Shown: positions 52,119 through 60,184 of the stretch, piece by piece | Layout of the letters: the number at the start of each line of letters is the position of its first letter | Position numbering within the stretch: the first letter of the stretch is position 1 | Assembly: GCF_004348895.1 (NCBI RefSeq) | Contig: NZ_RRZK01000023.1 | Location: forward strand, 124,001 to 188,000 | DNA: 64,000 nt | Source: Pseudomonas vancouverensis | Lineage (GTDB): Bacteria; Pseudomonadota; Gammaproteobacteria; Pseudomonadales; Pseudomonadaceae | Direction of reading: 5' to 3' | Notes under the pieces: generated by a model | Database searches by the model: none | What the model saw: the letters and a program-made list of their open reading frames with translations, nothing else | What the model was told of the DNA's origin: nothing | Position numbers and translations under genes: made by a program

Positions 52119-53072
52119 TCAATGCGCCGCAGTGGGGGCGGCGGATTTGCCCAGGCTGCGGGCCCGGGAATAGAGGTAGCGCAGGGTCGGTTTGCCGTGG
52201 GAGAAAAACACCGCCTGCCATGAGCACGCGAGCATGCGCCGGTACACCTCAACGACCTGGGCGTGCTCGGCGCGGCAGGAAAACGCATGAAGGAAGTCGG
52301 CGAGATTGCCGAGGATGAAATCGATGCGCTGCTGCGGGCTCAACACCTCGCCATAACGGGCCAGGAACAGCTCGATGAAGCGGAGCTTGTGGTGGTAGTA
52401 CTTGTTCGGCTGGGCGGTGATGTTGCCGCCGTTGACCGTGCGCGACATCAGCACCTCGGGCACGGTGTGGATCTCCCAGTGTTCGGCGATCCGTGCCCAC
52501 ATCATGCGGTCTTCGGAGTAGCGCAGGCTCGCTTCGAAGCCACCGAGCAGTTGGATCACCTCGCGCTTGACCAGGACTGCGGACACGCCGTTGACCACGT
52601 TGGCGTGAATGAAATCGAAGAAATGCATGCCGTTCTTGTAGCGACCTTCCATGTGTTCGGAACCGTCGCTGTATTCGACCAGCACATTGCAATCGATCAA
52701 CCCCACCGCGTGGCCTTCGCGGGTCAGGTGGTCATACAGCGCCAGTTGTTTTTCCAGCTTCTGCGGGTGCCAGCGGTCATCGGCGTCGAGAAACGCGATG
52801 AGGGTTTCCTCGGTGTGCTGCAGGCCGTGATTTCGCGCGCTGGCCTGCCCCTCGTTGACCTGGTGCAACAGCGTCAAGCGAAACGGTGCGACAAAGGCTT
52901 CGACCCGTTGCGGACCGTCATCGGTCGAGCCGTCATTGATGACGATCACGTGATCGGGCCGGCGGGTCTGTTCGCTCAGGGAGGTCAGGGTCTGCTCGAT
53001 GCTGTCGCCGCCGTTGTACAGCGGGATCACCACACAGACCGTGTGTTCTGCCGAGGGGGTTTGCTCTAGCAC
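52119..53072 (-). CDS. Glycosyltransferase family 2
   Basis: The protein has 317 residues. The GT-A motifs are clear: VVIPLYNGGDSIEQTLTSL at the start, INDGSTDDG and LDADDRW (DxD-like metal and nucleotide binding). No membrane segment is seen, so it is cytosolic or peripheral. It adds a sugar to the lipid-linked unit; donor and acceptor are unknown. It overlaps the polymerase gene by 7 bases. Confidence 0.9.
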   Translation of the reverse strand: MLEQTPSAEHTVCVVIPLYNGGDSIEQTLTSLSEQTRRPDHVIVINDGSTDDGPQRVEAFVAPFRLTLLHQVNEGQASARNHGLQHTEETLIAFLDADDRWHPQKLEKQLALYDHLTREGHAVGLIDCNVLVEYSDGSEHMEGRYKNGMHFFDFIHANVVNGVSAVLVKREVIQLLGGFEASLRYSEDRMMWARIAEHWEIHTVPEVLMSRTVNGGNITAQPNKYYHHKLRFIELFLARYGEVLSPQQRIDFILGNLADFLHAFSCRAEHAQVVEVYRRMLACSWQAVFFSHGKPTLRYLYSRARSLGKSAAPTAAH

Positions 53073-54385
53073 GGGGTTTTCTCCTTGTGATACGCCTTCA
53101 CGGGACCACGCGAGGCGCTGCGGCGAACGGCCGGGGTCCAGTGGGGTTGAGTGGCATGGGCGTGATGGAAGGACAGGGCGAGGCTGCAGAACACCAGGAA
53201 TTCGGCGCTGCGGTAGTTGGGAATCACGTAGGCCACGTAGTTGGTGACGATGAACAGCCCGACAATTACCAGCGCACAGGCGCGCACCTGCGCCGATTGC
53301 TCGGAGGTAATCGCCCGGTACTGTTTGACCAGCGCCCCGGCAAACAGCAACAACAGCGCTGTCAGTTGAATCACGCCACCGTTGAGCAGGGTTTCCAGGT
53401 AACCGCTGTGGGCGTTGCCGATGTAGCCCCAGCGCTTGATGAACACCTCGGCGTCATCGCTGGCCCAGAATGCGCCATAGCCGTAGCCGTTGAGGAATTT
53501 GTCGTCGATGAACGGCGTCAGCAGCTCCCAGATCTGCGTGCGGTCGGTAAGTGACGCGTCGCGCCCGAGCAGGTCCAGCAACAGCGAGTAGTTGGCGTAC
53601 AGGAACACGCAGATCAACGCGTACACCAACGTGGCGCCGAAGAAGGCCGCCAGTGAACGGTTGACGCGCAAGCGCACCAGGGTCAGGAAATACCAGTAGC
53701 TCGCGGCGCCCGAAACGATCAACGAAATGGCGGTGGCCGACTGGGCCAGGCCAATGGCGAGCAAAGAACACAGGGCACCGAACAGGGCCACGGGGTGGCG
53801 TCGGCGGATCATCGGCAACAGCAACAGGATGCCGATGGCGTTGATCCGCGCGCCGGCGTTCTTCTCGGCGAAGATGCCCTTGAAGGCTCCGTCGCGTATG
53901 CCACCGGCAATGAAGGCGATGTCCGGCCGCAGGACGGCGAAGATCAGCCCCATCAAGGCGACGGCGCCGATCATGCAACCGAGCATGAAGGCGATGCGCT
54001 CGACCGAGTAGTTGTAGGCGATGAAGCCGGCGAAAAACACCACGCTGAGCAGCGCCACGTAGCGCTTGAAGCTGAGCATCGGGTCCTCGGACCAGGTGAT
54101 CGAGGCCGCCACGCACAACAGGAACGCCAGCAAGAGGAAGTTGCCGCGGTAAAAGCTCTTGCTCAGGAACACCTTGTGGCGGATGAACAGGAACAGCGGC
54201 ACCAGCAAGGTGATCAGGCCACAGACCTGATTGATCAGGTTGCCTTCGAGGTCTTTGTCGACATCGTCCAGGTTGGCCACGTTGCCGAGGTTGAGAAAAA
54301 AAGTGGTCACCTGGAAGTAAAACAACAGCCCGAACAGCGTGAAGCCGTCGCGCAGGGTGGAATAGCGGATTTCCAGGGTATTCAT
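53066..54385 (-). CDS. O-antigen ligase/Wzy-type polymerase
   Basis: The protein has 439 residues with 10-12 membrane segments and a large periplasmic loop with the Wzy_C block around DRTQIWELLTPFIDDKFLNGYGYGAFW and GYIGNAHSGYLETLLNGG. In this operon it should be the polymerase that joins repeat units. It overlaps its neighbours by 4 and 7 bases. Confidence 0.87.
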   Translation of the reverse strand: MNTLEIRYSTLRDGFTLFGLLFYFQVTTFFLNLGNVANLDDVDKDLEGNLINQVCGLITLLVPLFLFIRHKVFLSKSFYRGNFLLLAFLLCVAASITWSEDPMLSFKRYVALLSVVFFAGFIAYNYSVERIAFMLGCMIGAVALMGLIFAVLRPDIAFIAGGIRDGAFKGIFAEKNAGARINAIGILLLLPMIRRRHPVALFGALCSLLAIGLAQSATAISLIVSGAASYWYFLTLVRLRVNRSLAAFFGATLVYALICVFLYANYSLLLDLLGRDASLTDRTQIWELLTPFIDDKFLNGYGYGAFWASDDAEVFIKRWGYIGNAHSGYLETLLNGGVIQLTALLLLFAGALVKQYRAITSEQSAQVRACALVIVGLFIVTNYVAYVIPNYRSAEFLVFCSLALSFHHAHATQPHWTPAVRRSASRGPVKAYHKEKTPC

Positions 54386-55494
54386 GACCGTTGCTCCCCG
54401 AGTAATGCCACGAGGTAGGTCTGCACGGCACGGCCGCTCATGTAGCGGGCGGCGGCACTGATGCGGCTTGGGTAATGGCGCATCCGCGGTTGGGCCATCT
54501 CGATGCTGATGGCCTGGGCCAGGGCTTCGGCGTCATCGACAGGCACCAGCGGCGCCACCGCGCCATCTTCGAGAATTTCCTGCGGGCCATAGGGGCAGCG
54601 GGTCGAGACCACCGGCGTGCCCGTCGACAGTGCTTCGACCAGAGCATTGGGGCTGCCTTCGAAACGCGACGACAGGACAAAACAATCGGCGGCGGCAATC
54701 TGGGCCATGGGGTCAGGGGTGTAGCCCGGCAACTCGACACGCCCGGCGACGTCAAGGCGTGCAGCCTGCTCCAGCAATTCAGTGCGCAGTCCGCCCTCGC
54801 CGAAAATCAGCAGACGGACGCGGCGGTCCTGCAGGCGCGCCAGCGCCTCGATCAGGGTATCGAAGCCTTTCTGCGCGGCCAGGCGGCCCACGGCGACGAT
54901 CACCGGCGTGCGCTTGTCGAGCAACCAGGGATGGGTCGGCCGCCCCGGCGTGCGCTGGAGAAAGTCGTTGTCGAGTACCGGGTTGTCGGCAATGGTCACG
55001 TCGCGGTCGCGGGCAATCGTGGTCTCGACCAGGTCCCGGGCCACGCCGCGCGAGACGCAGATCACCGGGTTGGGAATCAGCCGATACAGCAAGGGTGCCA
55101 GCCAATAGGCCAGGCGCACGCGCAACGACGGGTTGACGTGCTTGTCCCGGGAAAACGCATTGCGCTCGCTCACGTGCAGCCGGGTCAGTGTCCCGGACAG
55201 CGCTGCAGCGGCAATCGCCACCACGTTGACATGGGTGAGGGCGGCCAGTTGTGCGTCGAAGCGGTTGTGCCGCAGAAAGCGCGCCAGGGCCGGCACCGCA
55301 CTGGCGCTGCGCGGGCTGTTCAAGGCGACCTGCTTGACCCGTGGATCGAGCAACGCGACGTTCACACCCCCGCCGGTGAGCATCAGCAAGGTCACGTCGT
55401 TGCCGGCCTCGACCAGTGCCCCGGCCAGGCGCGCCATCATTTTCTCGGCGCCGCCGGCGCTGAGGTCGTGGAGGATAATCAGTAGCCGTTTCAT
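54382..55494 (-). CDS. Glycosyltransferase family 4
   Basis: The protein has 370 residues. N-terminal LLIILHDLSAGGAEKMMARLAGAL and the C-terminal nucleotide-sugar motif near SSRFEGSPNALVEALSTGTPVVSTRCPYGPQEIL (with the EX7E pattern) identify GT4 retaining transferases. The start ATG 55494 overlaps the upstream stop (ATGA). The sugar is unknown. Confidence 0.9.
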   Translation of the reverse strand: MKRLLIILHDLSAGGAEKMMARLAGALVEAGNDVTLLMLTGGGVNVALLDPRVKQVALNSPRSASAVPALARFLRHNRFDAQLAALTHVNVVAIAAAALSGTLTRLHVSERNAFSRDKHVNPSLRVRLAYWLAPLLYRLIPNPVICVSRGVARDLVETTIARDRDVTIADNPVLDNDFLQRTPGRPTHPWLLDKRTPVIVAVGRLAAQKGFDTLIEALARLQDRRVRLLIFGEGGLRTELLEQAARLDVAGRVELPGYTPDPMAQIAAADCFVLSSRFEGSPNALVEALSTGTPVVSTRCPYGPQEILEDGAVAPLVPVDDAEALAQAISIEMAQPRMRHYPSRISAAARYMSGRAVQTYLVALLGEQRS

Positions 55495-56561
55495 AGGTTC
55501 CACACCTGGTAGTACGCCTGGGCGGCGTGTTCACTGGTGTACGGGTTCACGGTGTGCGCCATGGAGCGTGCGCTGTGCGCCGCCAGATCGAGGCTTTGCT
55601 CAAGCCCGCGGGCCAGGTCCGGCACATCGTTGACCCTCACCAGTTGACCAAGGCGGCCGTTGTCGAGCAGTTCCCTTGGCCCGCTCGGGCAATCGGTGGC
55701 CAGTACCGGCGTACCGAGTGCCAACGCCTCGATCAATACCGTCGGCTGACCTTCGTAAAACGAGCTGAGGATGAGCAACCGCGCGTGGCGGATCAGCGGA
55801 TAGGGATTGCCCAGATGCCCGGTAAAGGTGACGCGGCGGGCAATGCCCAGGCGCTGGGCCTGGTCAATCAGTGACTCACGCATCGGGCCGTCGCCGACAA
55901 TCATCAGATCGGGCACCAGCGGGTTACTCGCCACCTGTGCATAGGCTTCAAGCAGCAGATGAAAACCCTTGAGTTCGATCAATCGTCCGACCGCTATCCA
56001 GTACTCACGCGGCAGGCCCTTGGGCAGCGGCCCGCGCGCGGCGGCATACAACTGATCGGTGACCACCGCATTGGGGCAATAGCGGATACGTTGCCGGCCC
56101 CAGGGCATCAACCGCGCCAGTGCCTGGTGCAGGCCATGGGACACGGCCACCACCTGGCCGCTACCGCACAGGTACAGCGCATAGAGCAGGCGCAGGCTGT
56201 GCACGCCGGTTTTCTGCTCTGAGCAATCGAGGGCGGTGTGCCGGGTGTAAATGACGTGGCAACCGCTGCCCAGCGTGGCAAACCAGGTGCACAGGTTGGC
56301 TTGCTCCTTGGCGCTGATCAGATGAGTCACGCCTTCACGGCGGATGATCCGCCGCAACAGCACGACGGACTTGATCAGGCCGAACAAGCCATTGCCGCCC
56401 CCATCGAGGGCGGGCGCGCCGGCAACGTCCGGCGTTTCACCGTTCATCACGAAGACGCTGACCCGCTGGCCGTCCTTGAGAAATTGCTCGGCCAGGCGCT
56501 GCTGAACGCGTTCGACACCGCCGCCTTCCTTGAAATCCTTGAGCGTGAACAGGATGTGCAT
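55491..56561 (-). CDS. Glycosyltransferase family 4
   Basis: The protein has 356 residues. ILFTLKDFKEGGGVERVQQRLAEQF at the start and SSFYEGQPTVLIEALALGTPVLATDCPSGPRELL at the end mark a second GT4 enzyme, related to its downstream neighbour. I chose ATG 56561 because GGGAG lies 6 bases upstream; ATG 56567 is also possible. It probably follows from a duplication of the adjacent GT4 gene. Confidence 0.9.
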   Translation of the reverse strand: MHILFTLKDFKEGGGVERVQQRLAEQFLKDGQRVSVFVMNGETPDVAGAPALDGGGNGLFGLIKSVVLLRRIIRREGVTHLISAKEQANLCTWFATLGSGCHVIYTRHTALDCSEQKTGVHSLRLLYALYLCGSGQVVAVSHGLHQALARLMPWGRQRIRYCPNAVVTDQLYAAARGPLPKGLPREYWIAVGRLIELKGFHLLLEAYAQVASNPLVPDLMIVGDGPMRESLIDQAQRLGIARRVTFTGHLGNPYPLIRHARLLILSSFYEGQPTVLIEALALGTPVLATDCPSGPRELLDNGRLGQLVRVNDVPDLARGLEQSLDLAAHSARSMAHTVNPYTSEHAAQAYYQVWNL

Positions 56562-56577
56562 GGTCATCTCCCGACAT

Positions 56578-57285
56578 TCAGGGTGCCGTGATGTTGATCG
56601 CGACTTTGCGTTGGAGAATCAGCGCCGCCAGGCGCAGGAAATTGCTCGGGTAGTCGAGCAGGTAGCGCTCGATGGTGTGCGGTTCGCGGTACATGCGATA
56701 GAACGCCCGCAGGTGCAGACGGTTGATCACCTCGGGGTAGTAGGTATTGGTCGCCAGGGCTTCCTGGCGAATGAAAGCGCCGCAGGTGAACGCCACCCCG
56801 CTGAAGCCGGCGTCCAGTGCGTTGAGCACGAAGCGTTCCTGCAGGCCGGCGCCCAGACCGACGATGAGGATGTCGGCGTGGCCCAGGCTGATGTCGGCGT
56901 AGATGGCCGCGGCCTGGGCGGCATCAAAATAACCGTTGTGATAGCCGGCAATCGCCAGCCGTGGATATCGTGCGTGCAGCTTCTGCACGAACAATTCCAG
57001 CTCGGCCTGCGTGGCACCGACCAGGTACACGCGCTTGCCGAGTTTTTCCGCGTCGCTGAACACCGGGTCGGCAATCGAGGTGAAATCGAAACTGACCCGG
57101 TCGATGGCACGTCCGGTGACGCGCGACATGAAACTCGACATCAGCATGCCGTCACAGAAATAGGCGATGGCGTGGGGTGGTTGCTGGAAAAAACTGCCGA
57201 TGGAGGCAAAGTTGATGAAGGAAAACGCCATGTTGGCGTCCAGCAGCGCTGGCGAGTACTGACCGATCAGTTCCAGGCGGATCAT
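56578..57285 (-). CDS. WecG/TagA/CpsF (GT26) glycosyltransferase
   Basis: The protein has 235 residues. Typical GT26 blocks are FVQKLHARYPRLAIAGYHNGYF, ADILIVGLGAGLQERFVLNAL and GVAFTCGAFIRQEAL. Family members transfer ManNAcA, ManNAc or glucose-type sugars to the lipid carrier product. The ATG 57285 overlaps the ugd stop (ATGA), so an upstream ATG at 57456 is not needed. It probably adds the second sugar. Confidence 0.9.
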   Translation of the reverse strand: MIRLELIGQYSPALLDANMAFSFINFASIGSFFQQPPHAIAYFCDGMLMSSFMSRVTGRAIDRVSFDFTSIADPVFSDAEKLGKRVYLVGATQAELELFVQKLHARYPRLAIAGYHNGYFDAAQAAAIYADISLGHADILIVGLGAGLQERFVLNALDAGFSGVAFTCGAFIRQEALATNTYYPEVINRLHLRAFYRMYREPHTIERYLLDYPSNFLRLAALILQRKVAINITAP

Positions 57286-58640
57286 GGCGCGTCTCCCTGC
57301 ACTTGCGCCTCGAGGGTCTGGCGGCCCACCGACAGGTAAGTGAAGCCGCGCTTGCTCAGGCGTTGCGGGTCGTACAGGTTGCGCCCGTCGAAGATCAGCG
57401 GCTGCCTGAGTTGCCGGGCGAGCAGGTCGAAGTCCGGCGCGCGAAAGGCCTGCCATTCGGTGACGATGATCAGCGCATCGGCGTTTTTCAGCGCCGCTTC
57501 CTTGGTGCCCACCAAGGCCAGGTCATCGCGCACGCCATACAGGCGCTGGGTTTCTTCCATGGCCTTGGGGTCGAACGCCTGCACGTTGGCGCCGGCGCGC
57601 CACAAGGCTTCCATCAGCACCCGGCTGGGTGCCTCGCGCATGTCGTCGGTGTTGGGTTTGAAGCTCAGGCCCCAGAGGGCGAAGGTCTTGCCGTGCAATG
57701 CGCCGTTGAAGTGGTCGTAGACCTTGTCGAACAGCGTGGTCTTCTGCTCGTCGTTGCGCGACTCCACGGCCTTGAGCACGCGGGCGTCGAAGTCGAGGCT
57801 GTCGGCGGTGCGAATCAGCGCCTTGACATCCTTGGGGAAGCACGAGCCGCCGTATCCGACGCCGGGATAGATGAATTGATAGCCGATGCGCGGGTCCGAG
57901 CCGATGCCGTGGCGGACCATTTCGATGTCGGCGCCGAGTTTCTCGGCCAGATTGGCCATCTCGTTCATGAAGCTGATCTTGGTAGCCAGCATGCAATTGG
58001 CGGCGTACTTGGTCAGCTCGGCACTGCGCAGGTCCATGACGATGATTTTTTCGCGGTTGCGATTGAACGGCTCGTACAACTCGCGCATGACGTCTTCGGC
58101 GCGGGGGCTGTCGGTGCCGATGACGATGCGGTCCGGGCGCATGCAATCGTCCACGGCACAGCCTTCCTTGAGAAATTCCGGGTTGGAGACCACGTCGAAG
58201 GTCAGGTCGCTGCGGCCGTTGTCCGCCAGCACTTGCGCAATCCGTGCCCGCACCCGGGCGCCGGTGCCGACCGGTACCGTGGATTTGTCGACAATGGTCT
58301 GGTGGCGCTGCATGTGCTCGCCGATGGTCTGCGCCACGTTCAACACGTATTGCAGGTCGGCCGAGCCATCCTCATCAGGCGGTGTGCCGACGGCAATCAA
58401 CTGCACATCGCCATGCCGCACGGCGGCGGCCAGGTCAGTGCTGAACTGCAACCGGCCGCTGTGAAAATTGTCCCGCACCAAGGCGTCCAGCCCCGGTTCG
58501 TAGATCGGCAGGGTGCCCGCCTGCAGCGCCCGCACCTTGTCGGCGTCGATGTCCACGCACATCACGTTGTGGCCGACCTCGGCCAGCGCCGCGCCTTGAA
58601 CCAGTCCGACATAGCCAGTGCCAAATACACTCACATTCAT
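57282..58640 (-). CDS. ugd: UDP-glucose 6-dehydrogenase
   Basis: The protein has 452 residues. MNVSVFGTGYVGLVQGAALAE is the NAD-binding start, and the catalytic Cys267 lies in GYGGSCFPKD. It makes UDP-glucuronic acid, so the polymer is probably acidic. Length and motifs match the family (~450). Confidence 0.95.
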   Translation of the reverse strand: MNVSVFGTGYVGLVQGAALAEVGHNVMCVDIDADKVRALQAGTLPIYEPGLDALVRDNFHSGRLQFSTDLAAAVRHGDVQLIAVGTPPDEDGSADLQYVLNVAQTIGEHMQRHQTIVDKSTVPVGTGARVRARIAQVLADNGRSDLTFDVVSNPEFLKEGCAVDDCMRPDRIVIGTDSPRAEDVMRELYEPFNRNREKIIVMDLRSAELTKYAANCMLATKISFMNEMANLAEKLGADIEMVRHGIGSDPRIGYQFIYPGVGYGGSCFPKDVKALIRTADSLDFDARVLKAVESRNDEQKTTLFDKVYDHFNGALHGKTFALWGLSFKPNTDDMREAPSRVLMEALWRAGANVQAFDPKAMEETQRLYGVRDDLALVGTKEAALKNADALIIVTEWQAFRAPDFDLLARQLRQPLIFDGRNLYDPQRLSKRGFTYLSVGRQTLEAQVQGDAP

Positions 58641-58687
58641 GGGAAAACCTCAGCGGGCGTGGGGCCGGTCGGGGACCGGGCACGCGG

Positions 58688-60079
58688 TCAGTAGATGTTT
58701 TTCGAGAACAAGGTGAAGGGCGTCTTCAGCAGAATCTTGATGTCCAGCCACAGCGACCACTGGTTGATGTAGTTGAGGTCCTGGGCGACCCGCAGCTGCA
58801 TCTTTTCCAGGGTTTCGGTTTCGCCGCGGTGCCCGGTGATCTGGGCCAGCCCGGTGATGCCGGGTTTGAGGCGGTGGCGGGCCATGTAGGCGCGGACTTT
58901 GCCGGTGTAATAGATGTTGTGCGTGACCGCATGGGGGCGCGGGCCGACCAGGGCCATTTGCCCGAACAGCACGTTGAACAGTTGCGGTAGCTCATCGATG
59001 GAGCTGCGCCGCAGGAAGCGTCCCAGCGGCGTGACGCGATCGTCGTCGCGGGTGGCCTGGCGCACTTCCTGGTCGTTATGCACGCGCATCGAGCGGAATT
59101 TCCACACCTTGATCACCTGGCCGTCGCAGCCGTGACGGTTCTGCTTGAACAGCACCGGTCCAGGAGAGGTCAGCTTGACCGCCAGTGCCACGCAAAGCAG
59201 CAGCGGGCTGAGCACCATCAAGGCGACGGCCGCCAGGGTGCGCTCGAACAGGTCCTTGCAGAACAGGCTGCCGGGATGCGAGGTGATCAGGCTTTCGTTG
59301 AGGTAGATGGCCGGCATGCGCTCGATTTCCGAAATCGAGTGGTTGAGCAACACCATGCTGCCGAAGTCGGGAATCCACACCACGTCGACGTTCATGTCGA
59401 GCAAGTCGATGTACAGGGCTTCGATGGTGGCGGCATCGGCCATCGGCAGCACGATATAGACACGCCGCACTTCCATGCGGGTGATCAGTTCGCGGATGTC
59501 GTTGACGTGCCCGAGCAACGGCAGAATGCTCGGCGCCGGGCCTTCCTGTTCCTTGGCGGCGATAAAGCCGAGCAACAGCGCGCGATTGGGGTAGGTGAGT
59601 TTCTTCGCCAGCTCGTGGGCGGTGGGGCAGGTGCCGATGATCACCGAGCGGCGTTCATGGCAGATCATGCGGGAGTACAGGCGGGCGACGTAGTGCAGCG
59701 GCAGGAAGCTGGCCGCCTGGGCGAGAAAGCCGGTGATCGCCCAGACGATGATCACCTGTCGGGAAAACAGCGCGCTGGTCTGGGTGACGAAGGCAATGCT
59801 GATCAGCACCCCAAGCAGGATTAGCCAGCCGGCCAGCAAGCGACTGAGTCCGACCAGCAGGCCATGGCGCTTGTAATAGACCTGCATCAGGCTGTAGATC
59901 GGTACCGAACCGAGGACCGTGAGGATCATCAGCAAACGGTATTCGCTGGGCAGGCCGCCGACGCGCAATTGCACCAGTGCCACCAGCAACAGATTGACCA
60001 GTGCCATCGCACACACCCACTGGCCCCAGAACGTGACGCCTCGTCGATGCGCCATTTGAGCGGTATAGAGCGGAGTCAT
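58688..60079 (-). CDS. Initiating sugar-phosphate transferase (WcaJ-like, polyprenyl-P glucose/galactose transferase)
   Basis: The protein has 463 residues. Four or five N-terminal membrane segments and a flavin-like middle domain (VIIGTCPTAHELAKKL) precede the C-terminal sugar-transferase core: KLTSPGPVLFKQNRHG, WKFRSMRV, DELPQLFNVLFGQMALVGPRPHA. It loads the first sugar phosphate onto undecaprenyl phosphate. I chose ATG 60079 (GGAG 9 bases before) instead of ATG 60121. It is separated from the kinase gene by 105 bases with no recognisable signal. Confidence 0.93.
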   Translation of the reverse strand: MTPLYTAQMAHRRGVTFWGQWVCAMALVNLLLVALVQLRVGGLPSEYRLLMILTVLGSVPIYSLMQVYYKRHGLLVGLSRLLAGWLILLGVLISIAFVTQTSALFSRQVIIVWAITGFLAQAASFLPLHYVARLYSRMICHERRSVIIGTCPTAHELAKKLTYPNRALLLGFIAAKEQEGPAPSILPLLGHVNDIRELITRMEVRRVYIVLPMADAATIEALYIDLLDMNVDVVWIPDFGSMVLLNHSISEIERMPAIYLNESLITSHPGSLFCKDLFERTLAAVALMVLSPLLLCVALAVKLTSPGPVLFKQNRHGCDGQVIKVWKFRSMRVHNDQEVRQATRDDDRVTPLGRFLRRSSIDELPQLFNVLFGQMALVGPRPHAVTHNIYYTGKVRAYMARHRLKPGITGLAQITGHRGETETLEKMQLRVAQDLNYINQWSLWLDIKILLKTPFTLFSKNIY

Positions 60080-60184
60080 GGACTCAATCTCCAGACACGG
60101 GGCGTCATTCGAAGCCCCCACCGTCCTTGGCGACTTCGATTCACGCGCAATTAGAGATCACGCAGCTACGGTCGCTGCCCGGTG

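Noticed and set aside
50687..52288. N-terminal extension of the flippase to ATG 52288
   Set aside because: The extra 58 residues are proline/arginine-rich, not hydrophobic, and lie inside the GT2 gene in another frame.
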